A stretch of 64,000 nt of DNA from Pseudomonadales bacterium (GCA_024234815.1 JACKNO010000001.1:620001-684000); one strand, 5' to 3'; counted from the first letter of the stretch, positions 52,617-61,615 are shown. Notes: generated from the letters alone by a model not told the origin. Numbers and translations: made by a program.

Positions 52617-53597
52617 CTAGAGCAACTGCAGCGGCTCTTCCTGCAGCGCCGACATCTGCTCCCGCAGCTCGAGAATATGATCGGCCCAATAACGCTCGGT
52701 ATTGAACCAGGTGAAACTGTGCGGAAAGGCCGGGTCGTTCCAGCGTCGGCCAAGCCAGGCGGCGTAGTGGGTAAGGCGCAGGGTGCGCAGGGCTTCCAGC
52801 CAGCGCAGCTGGCGCGGGTCGAAATCACAGAATTCGGAATAGCCTTCTATCAGCTCCGCCAGCTGCAGCTGGCGGTAGGGGCGCTCGCCGCTGAGGAACA
52901 TCCACAAGTCCTGGATCGCAGGCGCCGTGCAACAGTCGTCCAGGTCAACAAAATGGGCCGTGTCATCCCGCCACAGGATATTGCCGACGTGGCAGTCCCC
53001 GTGAAGCCGGATCATGTCATCGGCCTTCACGTCCGTGTATATGGCTGTCACTGTTTTCAGCAGGTCTTCGGTGAGCGTACTGTAGGCGGGGACCAGCGAT
53101 TGCGGGATAAAATTCTCCAGCAGGAACTCGCGGCTTTGGGCGAGCATGCGCTCGACCGTGATCTGCTGGCGGGCCTTGAACTTGGCCGCCCTGCCTACCG
53201 CGTGGATGCGCCCCAGGGTTCGCCCGAGCACCAGCAGGTTGTCAAAATTGTCCAGTTCCGGCGGATGACCGCCGCGGCGCTGGAACAGCGCGAAGCGAAA
53301 TCCGTCGAACTCGTGCAGGGTTTTACCCTGGGCATTTACCATGGGCGCCACCACCGATATTTCCGCCGCCTGTAACTCCAGGCTGAACGCGTGTTCCTCG
53401 AGAATCTGCTCGTCGCTCCAGCGCTCGGGGCGGTAGAACTTGGCGATCAATGGCGTACCGTCCTCGATCCCTACCTGGTACACGCGGTTTTCGTAGCTGT
53501 TGAGTGCCAGCAGGCGGGCATCGCTGAGGAAGCCGGCGGATTCCACGGCATCGATAACCATGTCTGGCCCAAGGCGGTCGTAGGGATGTTCATTCAT
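52617..53597 (-). CDS. srkA: Stress response kinase SrkA (YihE family)
   Basis: A 326-residue Ser/Thr protein kinase of the APH/choline-kinase fold. It has the catalytic loop HGDCHVGNILW near 199-209 and the metal-binding DLDD near 218-221. The N-terminus SYENRVYQVGIEDGTPLIAKFYRPERWS is typical of YihE. In E. coli SrkA protects against stress-induced cell death. Here it is the last gene of the molybdate operon, overlapping modC by 8 bases; in enterobacteria it is instead next to dsbA. Confidence 0.9.
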   Translation of the reverse strand: MNEHPYDRLGPDMVIDAVESAGFLSDARLLALNSYENRVYQVGIEDGTPLIAKFYRPERWSDEQILEEHAFSLELQAAEISVVAPMVNAQGKTLHEFDGFRFALFQRRGGHPPELDNFDNLLVLGRTLGRIHAVGRAAKFKARQQITVERMLAQSREFLLENFIPQSLVPAYSTLTEDLLKTVTAIYTDVKADDMIRLHGDCHVGNILWRDDTAHFVDLDDCCTAPAIQDLWMFLSGERPYRQLQLAELIEGYSEFCDFDPRQLRWLEALRTLRLTHYAAWLGRRWNDPAFPHSFTWFNTERYWADHILELREQMSALQEEPLQLL

Positions 53598-54684
53598 GGT
53601 GATCCGGTGACTCCATCAGTAAAGCCGCGCTCTTGATCTGGGCAAACAGGCGGTCGCCCACCTGCAGTTGCAAGCGGGCGGCGGATTTGCGGGTGATGCG
53701 CGCCAGCAGGTGCTGGGAACCCAGCGCCAGTTGCAGCAGGACCCGGGCGCTGCCGTGTTGTTCAATCTGGGTGAGGGTTACCGGAAGGATATTGAGAATG
53801 CTGCTGTCCAGGGGTTTCTGCCGGCACACGCTGACATCCCGCGCGGGAATCCGCAGCCGCCGTTTCTGGCCGGCGAGTTGCTGCTGATAGCCCACCAGCA
53901 GGGTCTCCCCTTCCACCTCCAGTTCGGTGAGCCCGAACTCCGGATCGTGGCGCGATATCGTGCCGAGCACAATCGCGGCGGCCTGCTCTTCCTGCGACAG
54001 TTTTGTGTCGAGTCGGCCGCAGATATCCAGCAGTGAGCCCCGGTCGGTGATGCGTCCATCCTCCAGCAGTACCAGGTGATCGGCCAGCTCGCTCACCTCT
54101 TCGATATCGTGGCTGACATAAAGCATGGGTAATTCCAGTTGCCGGGCCAGCCGTTGCAGGCAGGCGAGGCACTGGCGACTGGCGGCGTGGTCAAGGTTGG
54201 CCAGGGGCTCGTCCAGCAGCAGCAGTTGCGGCGCCGACAGCAGCGCACGAGCGATGGCGACCCGTTGCTTCTGGCCGGCGGACAGTGCCCCCGGTGTGCG
54301 TTGCAGCAGATCCTCCAACTCCAGCCAGGTGACCACCTGTTGCAGGCCCGCCCCGTCGTTGCCCCTGCGCCGGGCACGCGCGTAATCGAGGTTGCCCTGG
54401 ACGTTGAGGTGGGGAAACAGGCGGGCGTCCTGGAATACATAGGCCACGCGCCGCTGCCAGGGCGGGAGGAAGGTGCCGTCGGCCAGCCAGTTCTGCCCGC
54501 GAAATCGCACCAGGCCGCCCGCATGTGGCCGTCGCAAGCCGGCGATACAGTCAAGCAGGGTGCTTTTGCCGCTGCCGCTGGGGCCGTATATCGCGGTGAC
54601 ACCCCTGTCGGGTAACTGGCAGTCTACCTGCAGGCGGAAGTTTTCCTCGCCGGGGCAGTCGAGTTGCAGGGCCAGCTGGCTCAT
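53590..54684 (-). CDS. modC: Molybdate ABC transporter ATP-binding protein ModC
   Basis: A 364-residue ATPase of the molybdate importer. Walker A is GPSGSGKST near 34-42, the signature LSAGQKQRVAIARA near 127-140 and Walker B LLLLDEPLANLD. The C-terminal ~75 residues form the TOBE/Mop domain that binds molybdate and regulates transport. It overlaps modB by 4 bases at its start and srkA by 8 bases at its end. Confidence 0.94.
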   Translation of the reverse strand: MSQLALQLDCPGEENFRLQVDCQLPDRGVTAIYGPSGSGKSTLLDCIAGLRRPHAGGLVRFRGQNWLADGTFLPPWQRRVAYVFQDARLFPHLNVQGNLDYARARRRGNDGAGLQQVVTWLELEDLLQRTPGALSAGQKQRVAIARALLSAPQLLLLDEPLANLDHAASRQCLACLQRLARQLELPMLYVSHDIEEVSELADHLVLLEDGRITDRGSLLDICGRLDTKLSQEEQAAAIVLGTISRHDPEFGLTELEVEGETLLVGYQQQLAGQKRRLRIPARDVSVCRQKPLDSSILNILPVTLTQIEQHGSARVLLQLALGSQHLLARITRKSAARLQLQVGDRLFAQIKSAALLMESPDHHE

Positions 54685-55367
54685 GCGCGCACCCGCCAGC
54701 TGTCGCGCCGGTCGCGCCGGTACAGCAGGTACAGCAGAACCAGCGAGAACACGACGAGACCCCCGGCGAGTCGGTGCGCTTCCGCGAACTGCAGGGATTC
54801 GACATAGTCGTACAAGGCGATGGACAACACCTGGGTTTCGCCCGGGATATTGCCGCCGATCATCAGTACCACGCCGAATTCACCCACCGTGTGGGCAAAA
54901 CCCAGGCTCGCCGCGGTAATGAAACTGCGTCGAGTCAGGGGCAGCACGATAGAGCGGAACTGGTCCAATGGGCGGGCGCCCAGGGTGGCGGCCGCCTGCA
55001 GCAGACCGTTGGGTACCCGTTGGAATGCGGCCTGCAGGGGCTGCACGACAAACGGCAGGGAATAGATTACCGAGCCGATCACAAGTGCGCTGAAACTGAA
55101 TGCCAGCTGGGTGCCGGTCAGCCTCTCCCAGGCGGACCCCAGCGCGGTTCCGGGGGCAAACAGCAGCAGCAGGTAGAAGCCCAAAACGGTGGGAGGGAGA
55201 ATCAGAGGCATTGCCACGACGGCCTCGACCAAAGCTGGCCAGTTCGCTTTTTGACGCGACAGCCACCACGCCAGCGGCGTGCCCAGGATCAGTAGCAGTA
55301 CTGTGGTAATTGTCGCCAGGGCGATGGTCAGGTATATCGCATCGAGCTCAGCGGTACTCAAGGGCAA
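54681..55367 (-). CDS. modB: Molybdate ABC transporter permease ModB
   Basis: A 228-residue inner-membrane permease with about five helices. The EAA-type loop that contacts ModC is present as EAATLG-like QAAATLGARPLDQFRSIVLP near 143-162. The ILPPTVLGFYLLLLFAPG stretch is typical of ModB. Its start overlaps the end of modA by 10 bases. Confidence 0.94.
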   Translation of the reverse strand: MPLSTAELDAIYLTIALATITTVLLLILGTPLAWWLSRQKANWPALVEAVVAMPLILPPTVLGFYLLLLFAPGTALGSAWERLTGTQLAFSFSALVIGSVIYSLPFVVQPLQAAFQRVPNGLLQAAATLGARPLDQFRSIVLPLTRRSFITAASLGFAHTVGEFGVVLMIGGNIPGETQVLSIALYDYVESLQFAEAHRLAGGLVVFSLVLLYLLYRRDRRDSWRVRA

Positions 55368-56059
55368 GGTTCGTAGCCCGCATCAGAAATCAGTGTGAGC
55401 ACCCTATCACTTCTGATCCAGTTCAGATAGCTGGCCAGCGCCGGCTTATCCGCTGCGGGAGTCAGGGCGACGGCGAACTGTTCCAGCGCGGGGTGCCAGC
55501 TGTCGGCGATCAGCGTGGCCCGCGGTGCCAGGGCCCTGGGCAGCAACGCCAGATCGACGGCGCCGCTTTGCCAGAACTGGTAGGCCTGCACGACATTGGT
55601 GCCGCGCACCAGCTTGCGGCTCTCGCCGGCGGCGAACTCCGGGCGCGCCAGCACCGCCAGGGCTGCCACCCCGTACGGTGCCGTGACCGGGTTGGCGATT
55701 GCAAGACTCAGGTCGGGGTTGCCGAGTTGCGCCAGCGCGCCATCGCCGCCCGCCAGCACCAGCCTGCCCCTGGCGTAGCAAAATGGTTCGCCCGCTGCGC
55801 CACCGCCGGCGGCGAGTTTCTCCGCGGACTCCCTGTCTGCCGCGAAGAACAGGTCGAAAGGCGCGCCGTGCATAATCTGGCTGTACAGCACACCGGTAGA
55901 TCCGGAGCTGAGCACCACGGGAATCCCGGTCTCCTGCTGGAACTGGTCGCTGGCCTCCTGCAAGGTGGCGCGAAAGTTTGCGGCGACCGCCACCCGCAGC
56001 GGCTGGTCCGCATTCGCGTGGGAGGCAAGCAGCATCAGGAGCAGGAGGATAGTTGGCAT
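55358..56059 (-). CDS. modA: Molybdate-binding periplasmic protein ModA
   Basis: A 233-residue periplasmic substrate-binding protein with a short signal peptide cleaved near SHANA-DQ. Molybdate-binding stretches are VAVAANFRATLQEA, LSSGSTGVLYSQI and FDLFFAADRESAEKL. Length is slightly shorter than E. coli ModA (257). No modE regulator gene or clear ModE site is visible beside it. It is 37 bases downstream of comF and could be cotranscribed with it. Confidence 0.93.
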   Translation of the reverse strand: MPTILLLLMLLASHANADQPLRVAVAANFRATLQEASDQFQQETGIPVVLSSGSTGVLYSQIMHGAPFDLFFAADRESAEKLAAGGGAAGEPFCYARGRLVLAGGDGALAQLGNPDLSLAIANPVTAPYGVAALAVLARPEFAAGESRKLVRGTNVVQAYQFWQSGAVDLALLPRALAPRATLIADSWHPALEQFAVALTPAADKPALASYLNWIRSDRVLTLISDAGYEPCP

Positions 56060-56096
56060 TCAGGGTTCCGCTGGCGGCGCATGGGTCCCGCCTGTC

Positions 56097-56840
56097 TCAG
56101 GCCCCGGGGGCGGGGGTTCTGGCCAGGCACCACACGTCTATATGTCCCGCGCCGGCGTTGCGCAGGGTAAGCGCCAGCGCGGCCGCGGTGGCGCCTGTGG
56201 TGAATACATCGTCGACAATGGCAATCCGCAGGTTGTCATAGCGCCTGTTCACTGTAAAGGCGTCTCGCAGGTTGGCCGCGCGCTGTACGGCTCCCATGCC
56301 TGATTGGGCACGGGTGGGGCGGCTGCGGCGTGTCGAGCGGTGATCGAGCCTGGCTGCAGCCAGCCCCGGGGAATGTGATCGCAACTGCCGGGCCAGTAGT
56401 TCGGATTGATTGAAGCCCCGTTGCCACAGGCGCCGCCAGTGCAGGGGAATCGGGACAATCAGGTCAACAGGCCCGGGTTCGTCTACCTGTTGCAGCCAGA
56501 GCGATGCCAGCAACGGCGTCAGTCGGCTCTCCCCGTGGAACTTCCAGCGCTGGATCAGGTAGGCCAGCCGCTCGCAGTACAGCCAGGGCGCGACAACCCG
56601 CTGGTACGGGGGAGGGGTTTGCTGGCAGCTACCGCATACCTTTTGGGGTGCGGGTGCGGGACCGGTTAGAGGTGCAGGCGGCAACGGAATAGCGCATCGG
56701 TGGCAACAGGCGGTATTGGCCTGCAACTCACGCTCGCAGTTCAGGCACAACGGCAGGTCGCGCTGACTGCGCAGGCCGCACAGGCTGCAATAGTCGGGAA
56801 ACAGGCCCGCAAGCAGGCGCTGCAGCAAGCTGTTAACCAC
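56097..56840 (-). CDS. ComF family protein (phosphoribosyltransferase-like)
   Basis: A 247-residue protein of the ComF/GntX family. The N-terminal double zinc ribbon has cysteine pairs in CSLCG, CLNC, CHRC and CGSC. The C-terminal PRTase-type domain carries VDLIVPIPLHWRRLWQRGFNQSELLARQL and the phosphate-binding IAIVDDVFTTGATAAAL. ComF takes part in uptake of single-stranded DNA in competent bacteria. Its place beside bioB (divergent) is the usual one in this lineage. The presence of type IV pili in the window fits a competence role. Confidence 0.9.
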   Translation of the reverse strand: MVNSLLQRLLAGLFPDYCSLCGLRSQRDLPLCLNCERELQANTACCHRCAIPLPPAPLTGPAPAPQKVCGSCQQTPPPYQRVVAPWLYCERLAYLIQRWKFHGESRLTPLLASLWLQQVDEPGPVDLIVPIPLHWRRLWQRGFNQSELLARQLRSHSPGLAAARLDHRSTRRSRPTRAQSGMGAVQRAANLRDAFTVNRRYDNLRIAIVDDVFTTGATAAALALTLRNAGAGHIDVWCLARTPAPGA

Positions 56841-56853
56841 CGGTCGCCCTCCT

Positions 56854-56875
56854 GGTTGACAGTGAAGTGGTTGAC
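56854..56875 (+). repeat. Direct repeat GGTTGAC in the bioB promoter
   Basis: GGTTGAC occurs at 56854-56860 and 56869-56875, 15 bases apart, that is about one and a half helical turns. It may be a regulator site. It does not match the E. coli BirA operator. Confidence 0.35.
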
Positions 56876-56883
56876 GGTATCAT
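56856..56883 (+). promoter_or_regulatory. Sigma-70 promoter of the biotin operon
   Basis: TTGACA (56856-56861, perfect), a 16-base spacer and TATCAT (56878-56883, five of six). It lies 38 bases before the bioB ATG. Direct repeats of GGTTGAC overlap the -35 element and the spacer. Confidence 0.72.
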
Positions 56884-56920
56884 CTGTCTCCAACTTTCAT
56901 TCATCGCCTCCAGGTCTACC

Positions 56921-57988
56921 ATGACAGCAGTCGCCACAGCAGCGCCCACCGCGCATGCCCCAAAACGAGGCGATATTCGCCACAACTGGACCCGCCAGGA
57001 AGCTGAGGCTCTCTTCGCCCTGCCCTTCAACGACCTGTTGTTTCTCGCCCAGGGTATTCATCGACAGTATTTTGACCCGAATCAGGTGCAGGTGAGCACT
57101 TTGCTTTCCATCAAAACCGGCGCCTGTCCGGAAGACTGCGCCTATTGTCCCCAGAGCACGCGATATGACACGGGGCTGGAAGCGGAGAAACTGATGGAAG
57201 TCGAAAAGGTGCTGGAGCAGGCGCGCGCGGCCAGGGCGAGCGGTGCTACCCGATTCTGCATGGGCGCCGCATGGCGCTCACCCAAGCAGCGGGATATGCC
57301 CCATGTGGTCGCCATGGTGAAGGGGGTGCGCGAGTTGGGCCTGGAAAGCTGTATGACCCTGGGAATGTTGACCCAGGCACAGGCGCAGGAGCTGGCCGAG
57401 GCCGGGCTGGACTACTACAACCACAACCTCGATACCTCCCCGGAGTTCTATGGCGATATCATCACCACGCGCACCTACCAGGACAGGCTGGACACACTGG
57501 AACACGTGCGCGGCGCCGGTATGAAAGTCTGTAGCGGAGGCATTGTCGGCATGGGTGAACAGCAGGGCGATCGCGCCGGGTTGTTACTGCAACTGGCCAA
57601 CCTGCCACAGCACCCCGAGAGTGTGCCGGTCAATATGCTGGTGCGCGTCAAGGGCACCCCGCTGGAGGATGAGGCGGACCTCGACCCCTTTGAGTTCATC
57701 CGCACTATCGCGGTGGCGCGGATCATGATGCCCGCCTCCCATGTCCGCCTGTCCGCGGGCAGGGAAGAAATGAATGAGCAGATGCACGCCCTGGCTTATT
57801 TTGCGGGCGCGAACTCTATTTTCTACGGTGAAAAACTGCTGACTACGCCCAACCCGCGCGCCAACTCCGACATGGCACTGTTTGCGCGCCTGGGTATCGA
57901 GCCCGAGCAACGTCATGTAGAGAAAGCGCCGCAAGATCCCAATCCGCAGTTCTACGATGCCGCCGCCGGTACCAGGGGCAACCACTAG
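56921..57988 (+). CDS. bioB: Biotin synthase
   Basis: A 355-residue radical SAM enzyme that inserts sulfur into dethiobiotin. The CxxxCxxC cluster is GACPEDCAYCPQS. The NHNLDTSPEFY stretch and the second-cluster cysteines in RFCMGAAWRSP and SCMTLG are intact. I chose the ATG at 56921; the frame is open to 56867, but that would start inside the promoter. It heads the operon bioB-bioF-bioHC-bioD. Confidence 0.97.
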   Translation: MTAVATAAPTAHAPKRGDIRHNWTRQEAEALFALPFNDLLFLAQGIHRQYFDPNQVQVSTLLSIKTGACPEDCAYCPQSTRYDTGLEAEKLMEVEKVLEQARAARASGATRFCMGAAWRSPKQRDMPHVVAMVKGVRELGLESCMTLGMLTQAQAQELAEAGLDYYNHNLDTSPEFYGDIITTRTYQDRLDTLEHVRGAGMKVCSGGIVGMGEQQGDRAGLLLQLANLPQHPESVPVNMLVRVKGTPLEDEADLDPFEFIRTIAVARIMMPASHVRLSAGREEMNEQMHALAYFAGANSIFYGEKLLTTPNPRANSDMALFARLGIEPEQRHVEKAPQDPNPQFYDAAAGTRGNH

Positions 57989-57997
57989 AGCCCGGTT

Positions 57998-59161
57998 ATG
58001 GGCGCACTCGCCGACCGCCTGGCGGATAGCCTTGCCCTGCGAAAGCAAAAGGACCTGTACCGGCAGCGCCTGACCCTGCAGTCGGCCCAGGGGCCTGTTG
58101 TTCGCATCGATGGCCACCCGTACCTGAACTTCTGCAGCAATGACTACCTCGGTCTCGCGGCACATCCTCGCGTAATCGCCGCGTTCAGGCAGGCCGCTGA
58201 CGACTACGGCGTCGGCAGCGGAGCCTCCCACCTTGTCTGTGGTCACAGTGAGCCGCACCACCAACTGGAGGAGGCGCTGGCGGAGTTTACCGGGAGGCCC
58301 CGGGCGCTGCTTTTCTCCAGCGGTTATATGGCAAACACCGGCATCCTGACTACTTTGCTGGAGCCGGGGGATCATGTATTTGAGGACCGCCTCAACCACG
58401 CCTCGCTGCTCGATGGCGGCCTGCACAGCGGCGCGCGATTCCGGCGTTTTCCACACGGTGACGTAGTTGCGCTGGAGCGCACACTGGCGGCTTCCGAGGG
58501 TGTAAAACTGGTGGTGGTGGACGGTGTCTTCAGTATGGATGGCGACACCGCACCCCTGCCGGCGCTGGCGGAGTCCTGTGCGCGCCACGACGCCGCGCTG
58601 ATGGTGGATGACGCCCACGGTTTTGGGGTGATGGGCGCGCGCGGCGCCGGCAGTACCGAGGCGGCGGGTCTGGGCTGCACCGAGGTGCCGATACTGATGG
58701 CGACTCTCGGCAAGGCGCTGGGTACCGCGGGTGCCTTTGTGGCGGGTAGCGAATTGCTTATCGAGAGCCTTATCCAGCAGGCGCGGACTTATATTTACAC
58801 CACGGCCCTGCCGCCGGCGGTTGCCGCTGCCAGCCTGGAGTCGTTGCGCCTGTTGCAGGCGGAAGCCTGGCGGCGGGAACACCTCGTCCACCTGATCGGG
58901 CGCTTCCGCCAGGGTGCCGGGCAGCTTGGCCTGCCTCTGATGCCTTCCGGGAGCGCCATCCAGCCGCTGCTGGTTGGCGACCCCGGTGAAGCCCTGGCGC
59001 TGAGCACACAGCTGCGACAGCAAGGGATATTGATCAGTGCGATTCGCCCCCCCACAGTCCCGGCGGGCACTGCCCGCCTGCGAATTACCCTCAGCGCTGC
59101 CCACAGTGAGGCACAAGTTGACCAGTTGCTGGAACGCCTGGCCGCCTGCTGGACCGCGTAA
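57998..59161 (+). CDS. bioF: 8-amino-7-oxononanoate synthase
   Basis: A 387-residue PLP enzyme that condenses pimeloyl-ACP with alanine. The PLP lysine is in MATLGKALGTAGAF. SNDYLGLAAHP near the N-terminus and VDDAHGFGVMGARGAG are characteristic. It lies 9 bases after bioB, and its stop overlaps the start of bioHC by 1 base. Confidence 0.96.
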   Translation: MGALADRLADSLALRKQKDLYRQRLTLQSAQGPVVRIDGHPYLNFCSNDYLGLAAHPRVIAAFRQAADDYGVGSGASHLVCGHSEPHHQLEEALAEFTGRPRALLFSSGYMANTGILTTLLEPGDHVFEDRLNHASLLDGGLHSGARFRRFPHGDVVALERTLAASEGVKLVVVDGVFSMDGDTAPLPALAESCARHDAALMVDDAHGFGVMGARGAGSTEAAGLGCTEVPILMATLGKALGTAGAFVAGSELLIESLIQQARTYIYTTALPPAVAAASLESLRLLQAEAWRREHLVHLIGRFRQGAGQLGLPLMPSGSAIQPLLVGDPGEALALSTQLRQQGILISAIRPPTVPAGTARLRITLSAAHSEAQVDQLLERLAACWTA

Positions 59162-60753
59162 TGATGCCGCTGAATCCGGAGTATCTGCCCGCCACCCGGG
59201 GCAAGCAGCAGGAGCTGGTGTTGCTGCACGGCTGGGGCAGCAGCCGCGAAATCTGGCGGCCGCTGTTGGCATATTTGCGACCCTGGGCCAGCGTTACCCT
59301 GTTGGATATTCCCGGCTGTACACCCGGCCTCGCGGCAGATGGAGAATGTGCCCGCGAGAAATTGCTGGATGCCATCCTCGCCGTCGCGCCCCGCCGGGCG
59401 GTCTATCTGGGCTGGTCGCTGGGTGGGCAACTGGCTGTGGAACTGGCAAGCCGTTGTCCGCAGCGGATTGCGGGGGTGGTGACGCTCTGCAGTAACCCGC
59501 AATTCACCGGCGGCCTGGGCTGGCCCGGTATGGACACGGAAGAATTTACCGGCTTCCGGGCGGCGTACGCGGCGGACGCCGTCTCTGCCCTCAGGCGCTT
59601 TGACAGTCTCCAGGTGAGAGGTGCAACGCAGGCCCGGCCACTGCTTCGGCAATTGCAGGCCTCGCGCCGGGGAGCGGCGGGGCCGAAAATAATGCACGGT
59701 CTGGACTGGCTTGCAAAGCTCAACCAGCGGAAGAGTTTGCCGCGGTTGCGCATGCCCCAGTTACACCTGCTGGCGGAGCATGACGGCCTGGTCCCGGCAG
59801 CGCTTGCGTCGGCGCTTACCGATTTGCTGCGCGAGACCCCTGCCGCGCAGGTACAGGTACTGGCTGGCGCAAGTCACCTGGCACCGCTGGACAGTGCGGC
59901 CGGAATCGCCCGTCAAACGCACGACTTCCTGGCCGATACGGGCCTGCTGCACGCGGGGGTCAGCCAGGACGCGGGTCTGGATAAAAAAGACGTGGCAGCG
60001 TCTTTCAGCCGAGCGGCGGCTACCTACGACAGTGTGGCCAGACTGCAGCGCGACGTGGGAAAGCGCCTGTTGGCCGGGCTGGACGATCCGCCGGGCGCCG
60101 CGTCTGTGGTCCTTGACCTGGGTTGCGGCACCGGGTCGTTCCGGCCCGAGTTGCGCAGGCGCTACCCGGACGCCAGCTATATCGGCCTAGATCTCGCCCT
60201 GGGTATGCTGCAGTACGCCCGTGGCCATGCCGCCGATGACAGTCTTTGGCTTGCGGCGGACGCGGAGGCACTCCCCCTGGCGACGCATTCGGTGGACCTG
60301 GTCTTCAGCAGCCTGGCAATCCAGTGGTGCTATCGCCCCGAGCAGCTGTTCGCCGAATTATCCCGGGTATTGCGACCTGGAGGCCGCTGCGTGTTCTCAA
60401 CGCTGGGGCCGGATACCCTGCACGAATTACGCGGTGCCTGGGCAGCGGTTGACAAGCACCAGCATGTAAACAGGTTCCTGTCTGCGGACGACCTGCTCGG
60501 CGCTGCCGGCAATATTCCCGGCATGGAACTTGGCCTGCAAACTGAACGCCGATGCATGCATTACCAGCGTGTGGGTGAACTGCTGGCTGAACTGAAAGCC
60601 CTGGGCGCGCACAATATCAACCCCGGCCGGCCGGCGGGGCTGACCAGTCGGAAAACACTGCAGGGGATGCTGTTGGCCTATGAGTCGTGGCGGGTGGACG
60701 GCGTACTCCCAGCCAGCTACGAAGTAATTTTTGGGGAACTGAAGAAGCTATGA
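59161..60753 (+). CDS. bioHC: Fused BioH-BioC: pimeloyl-ACP methyl ester esterase and malonyl-ACP methyltransferase
   Basis: A 530-residue fusion. Residues 1-260 are an alpha/beta hydrolase like BioH, with the nucleophile S86 in GWSLG, D208 and H239 as the likely triad. Residues about 274-530 are a SAM methyltransferase like BioC, with LDLGCGTG at 318-325 and VFSSLAIQWC. BioC starts pimelate synthesis by methylating malonyl-ACP; BioH ends it by removing the methyl ester. The fusion thus joins the first and last enzymes of the pathway. Both active sites look intact. Its stop overlaps bioD in an ATGA. Confidence 0.92.
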   Translation: MMPLNPEYLPATRGKQQELVLLHGWGSSREIWRPLLAYLRPWASVTLLDIPGCTPGLAADGECAREKLLDAILAVAPRRAVYLGWSLGGQLAVELASRCPQRIAGVVTLCSNPQFTGGLGWPGMDTEEFTGFRAAYAADAVSALRRFDSLQVRGATQARPLLRQLQASRRGAAGPKIMHGLDWLAKLNQRKSLPRLRMPQLHLLAEHDGLVPAALASALTDLLRETPAAQVQVLAGASHLAPLDSAAGIARQTHDFLADTGLLHAGVSQDAGLDKKDVAASFSRAAATYDSVARLQRDVGKRLLAGLDDPPGAASVVLDLGCGTGSFRPELRRRYPDASYIGLDLALGMLQYARGHAADDSLWLAADAEALPLATHSVDLVFSSLAIQWCYRPEQLFAELSRVLRPGGRCVFSTLGPDTLHELRGAWAAVDKHQHVNRFLSADDLLGAAGNIPGMELGLQTERRCMHYQRVGELLAELKALGAHNINPGRPAGLTSRKTLQGMLLAYESWRVDGVLPASYEVIFGELKKL

Positions 60754-61424
60754 GCAAATCCTGGTTTGTAACCGGAACTGATACCGGCGTGGGCAAGACA
60801 GCCGTGAGTTGTGCGCTGCTCGCCGCGGCGCGGCGGGCCGGCCTGCGTACCGCCGCGATCAAACCGGTCGCCGCCGGCTGCGATGAAGCCAACCACAACG
60901 ATGATGCCCTGCAACTCATGGACTGGATGACGGAGTCGCTGGACTACGAGCAGGTAAACCCGGTCGCGTTGCGCGCGGCGATCGCCCCCCACATTGCCGC
61001 ACAGCGGGAGGGGCGGTCCCTGCAGGCCAGTCGCCTGGCGGGCCTGTGTCGCGGCGTCATGCTGGGTGGCGCACAGTTTGTGCTGATCGAGGGGGCCGGT
61101 GGCTGGCGGGTGCCGATCAATGGGCGCGAGACTCTCGCGGACCTCGCCATCCAACTGCAGGTAGGAGTTATCCTGGTAGTGGGTATGCGCCTGGGGTGCA
61201 TCAATCACGCCCTGTTGAGCGCGGAGGCGATTGCCCGTGACGGGCTGCAACTGGCTGGCTGGGTGGCCAACCAGCCCGGGGAGGTCATGCCCTGTTATGG
61301 TGAAAACCTGGAAACTCTGCAGCGACTTCTGCCAGCGCCCCTGCTGGGAGAAATACCCGCAATGTCGCCGTTTGACGCCGATCTTGCTTCCGAAACTCTC
61401 TCACTGGAAGCCTTGCTGAGTTAA
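60750..61424 (+). CDS. bioD: Dethiobiotin synthetase
   Basis: A 224-residue P-loop enzyme that closes the ureido ring of dethiobiotin from diaminopelargonic acid, CO2 and ATP. Walker A is TGTDTGVGKTAVS near 8-20; KPVAAGC and EGAGGWRVPI follow. The ATG overlaps the bioHC stop. The operon has no bioA (diaminopelargonic acid synthase), which must lie elsewhere in the genome. Confidence 0.95.
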   Translation: MSKSWFVTGTDTGVGKTAVSCALLAAARRAGLRTAAIKPVAAGCDEANHNDDALQLMDWMTESLDYEQVNPVALRAAIAPHIAAQREGRSLQASRLAGLCRGVMLGGAQFVLIEGAGGWRVPINGRETLADLAIQLQVGVILVVGMRLGCINHALLSAEAIARDGLQLAGWVANQPGEVMPCYGENLETLQRLLPAPLLGEIPAMSPFDADLASETLSLEALLS

Positions 61425-61508
61425 TTAGCGCTCACTAACTAAAAGCTTGATCCAGGTCTATACAGTGTGATTTTCAGACCAGGAGACCGGCTTTCGCGAA
61501 AAATGTAT

Positions 61509-61536
61509 TTGACTTCCGGCGCGAAAAGCTCAAAAT
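61509..61536 (+). promoter_or_regulatory. Candidate promoter of the acyl-CoA dehydrogenase gene
   Basis: TTGACT (61509-61514), a 16-base spacer and CAAAAT (61531-61536), 80 bases before the start codon. The -10 match is modest (four of six). Confidence 0.4.
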
Positions 61537-61553
61537 GTGTGCACTGAACACAT
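61535..61553. promoter_or_regulatory. Inverted repeat overlapping the promoter of the acyl-CoA dehydrogenase gene
   Basis: ATGTGT and ACACAT are perfectly complementary across 7 bases. The repeat overlaps the likely -10 and transcription start, a usual place for a repressor. The regulator is not identified; it does not match the FadR or PsrA sites I know. Confidence 0.4.
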
Positions 61554-61615
61554 GGCTCTCTCCGCACGCTCGTGCAATACCCCGATAGAGCCCCGACAAC
61601 CAAGAGGTAGTAACC

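Noticed and set aside
56854..56883. BirA-type biotin operator at bioB
   Set aside because: The sequence lacks the TTGTAAACC/GGTTTACA-like halves of known BirA sites.
57584..59272. A 562-codon open frame on the minus strand
   Set aside because: It is antisense to bioB, bioF and bioHC and shows no family features.
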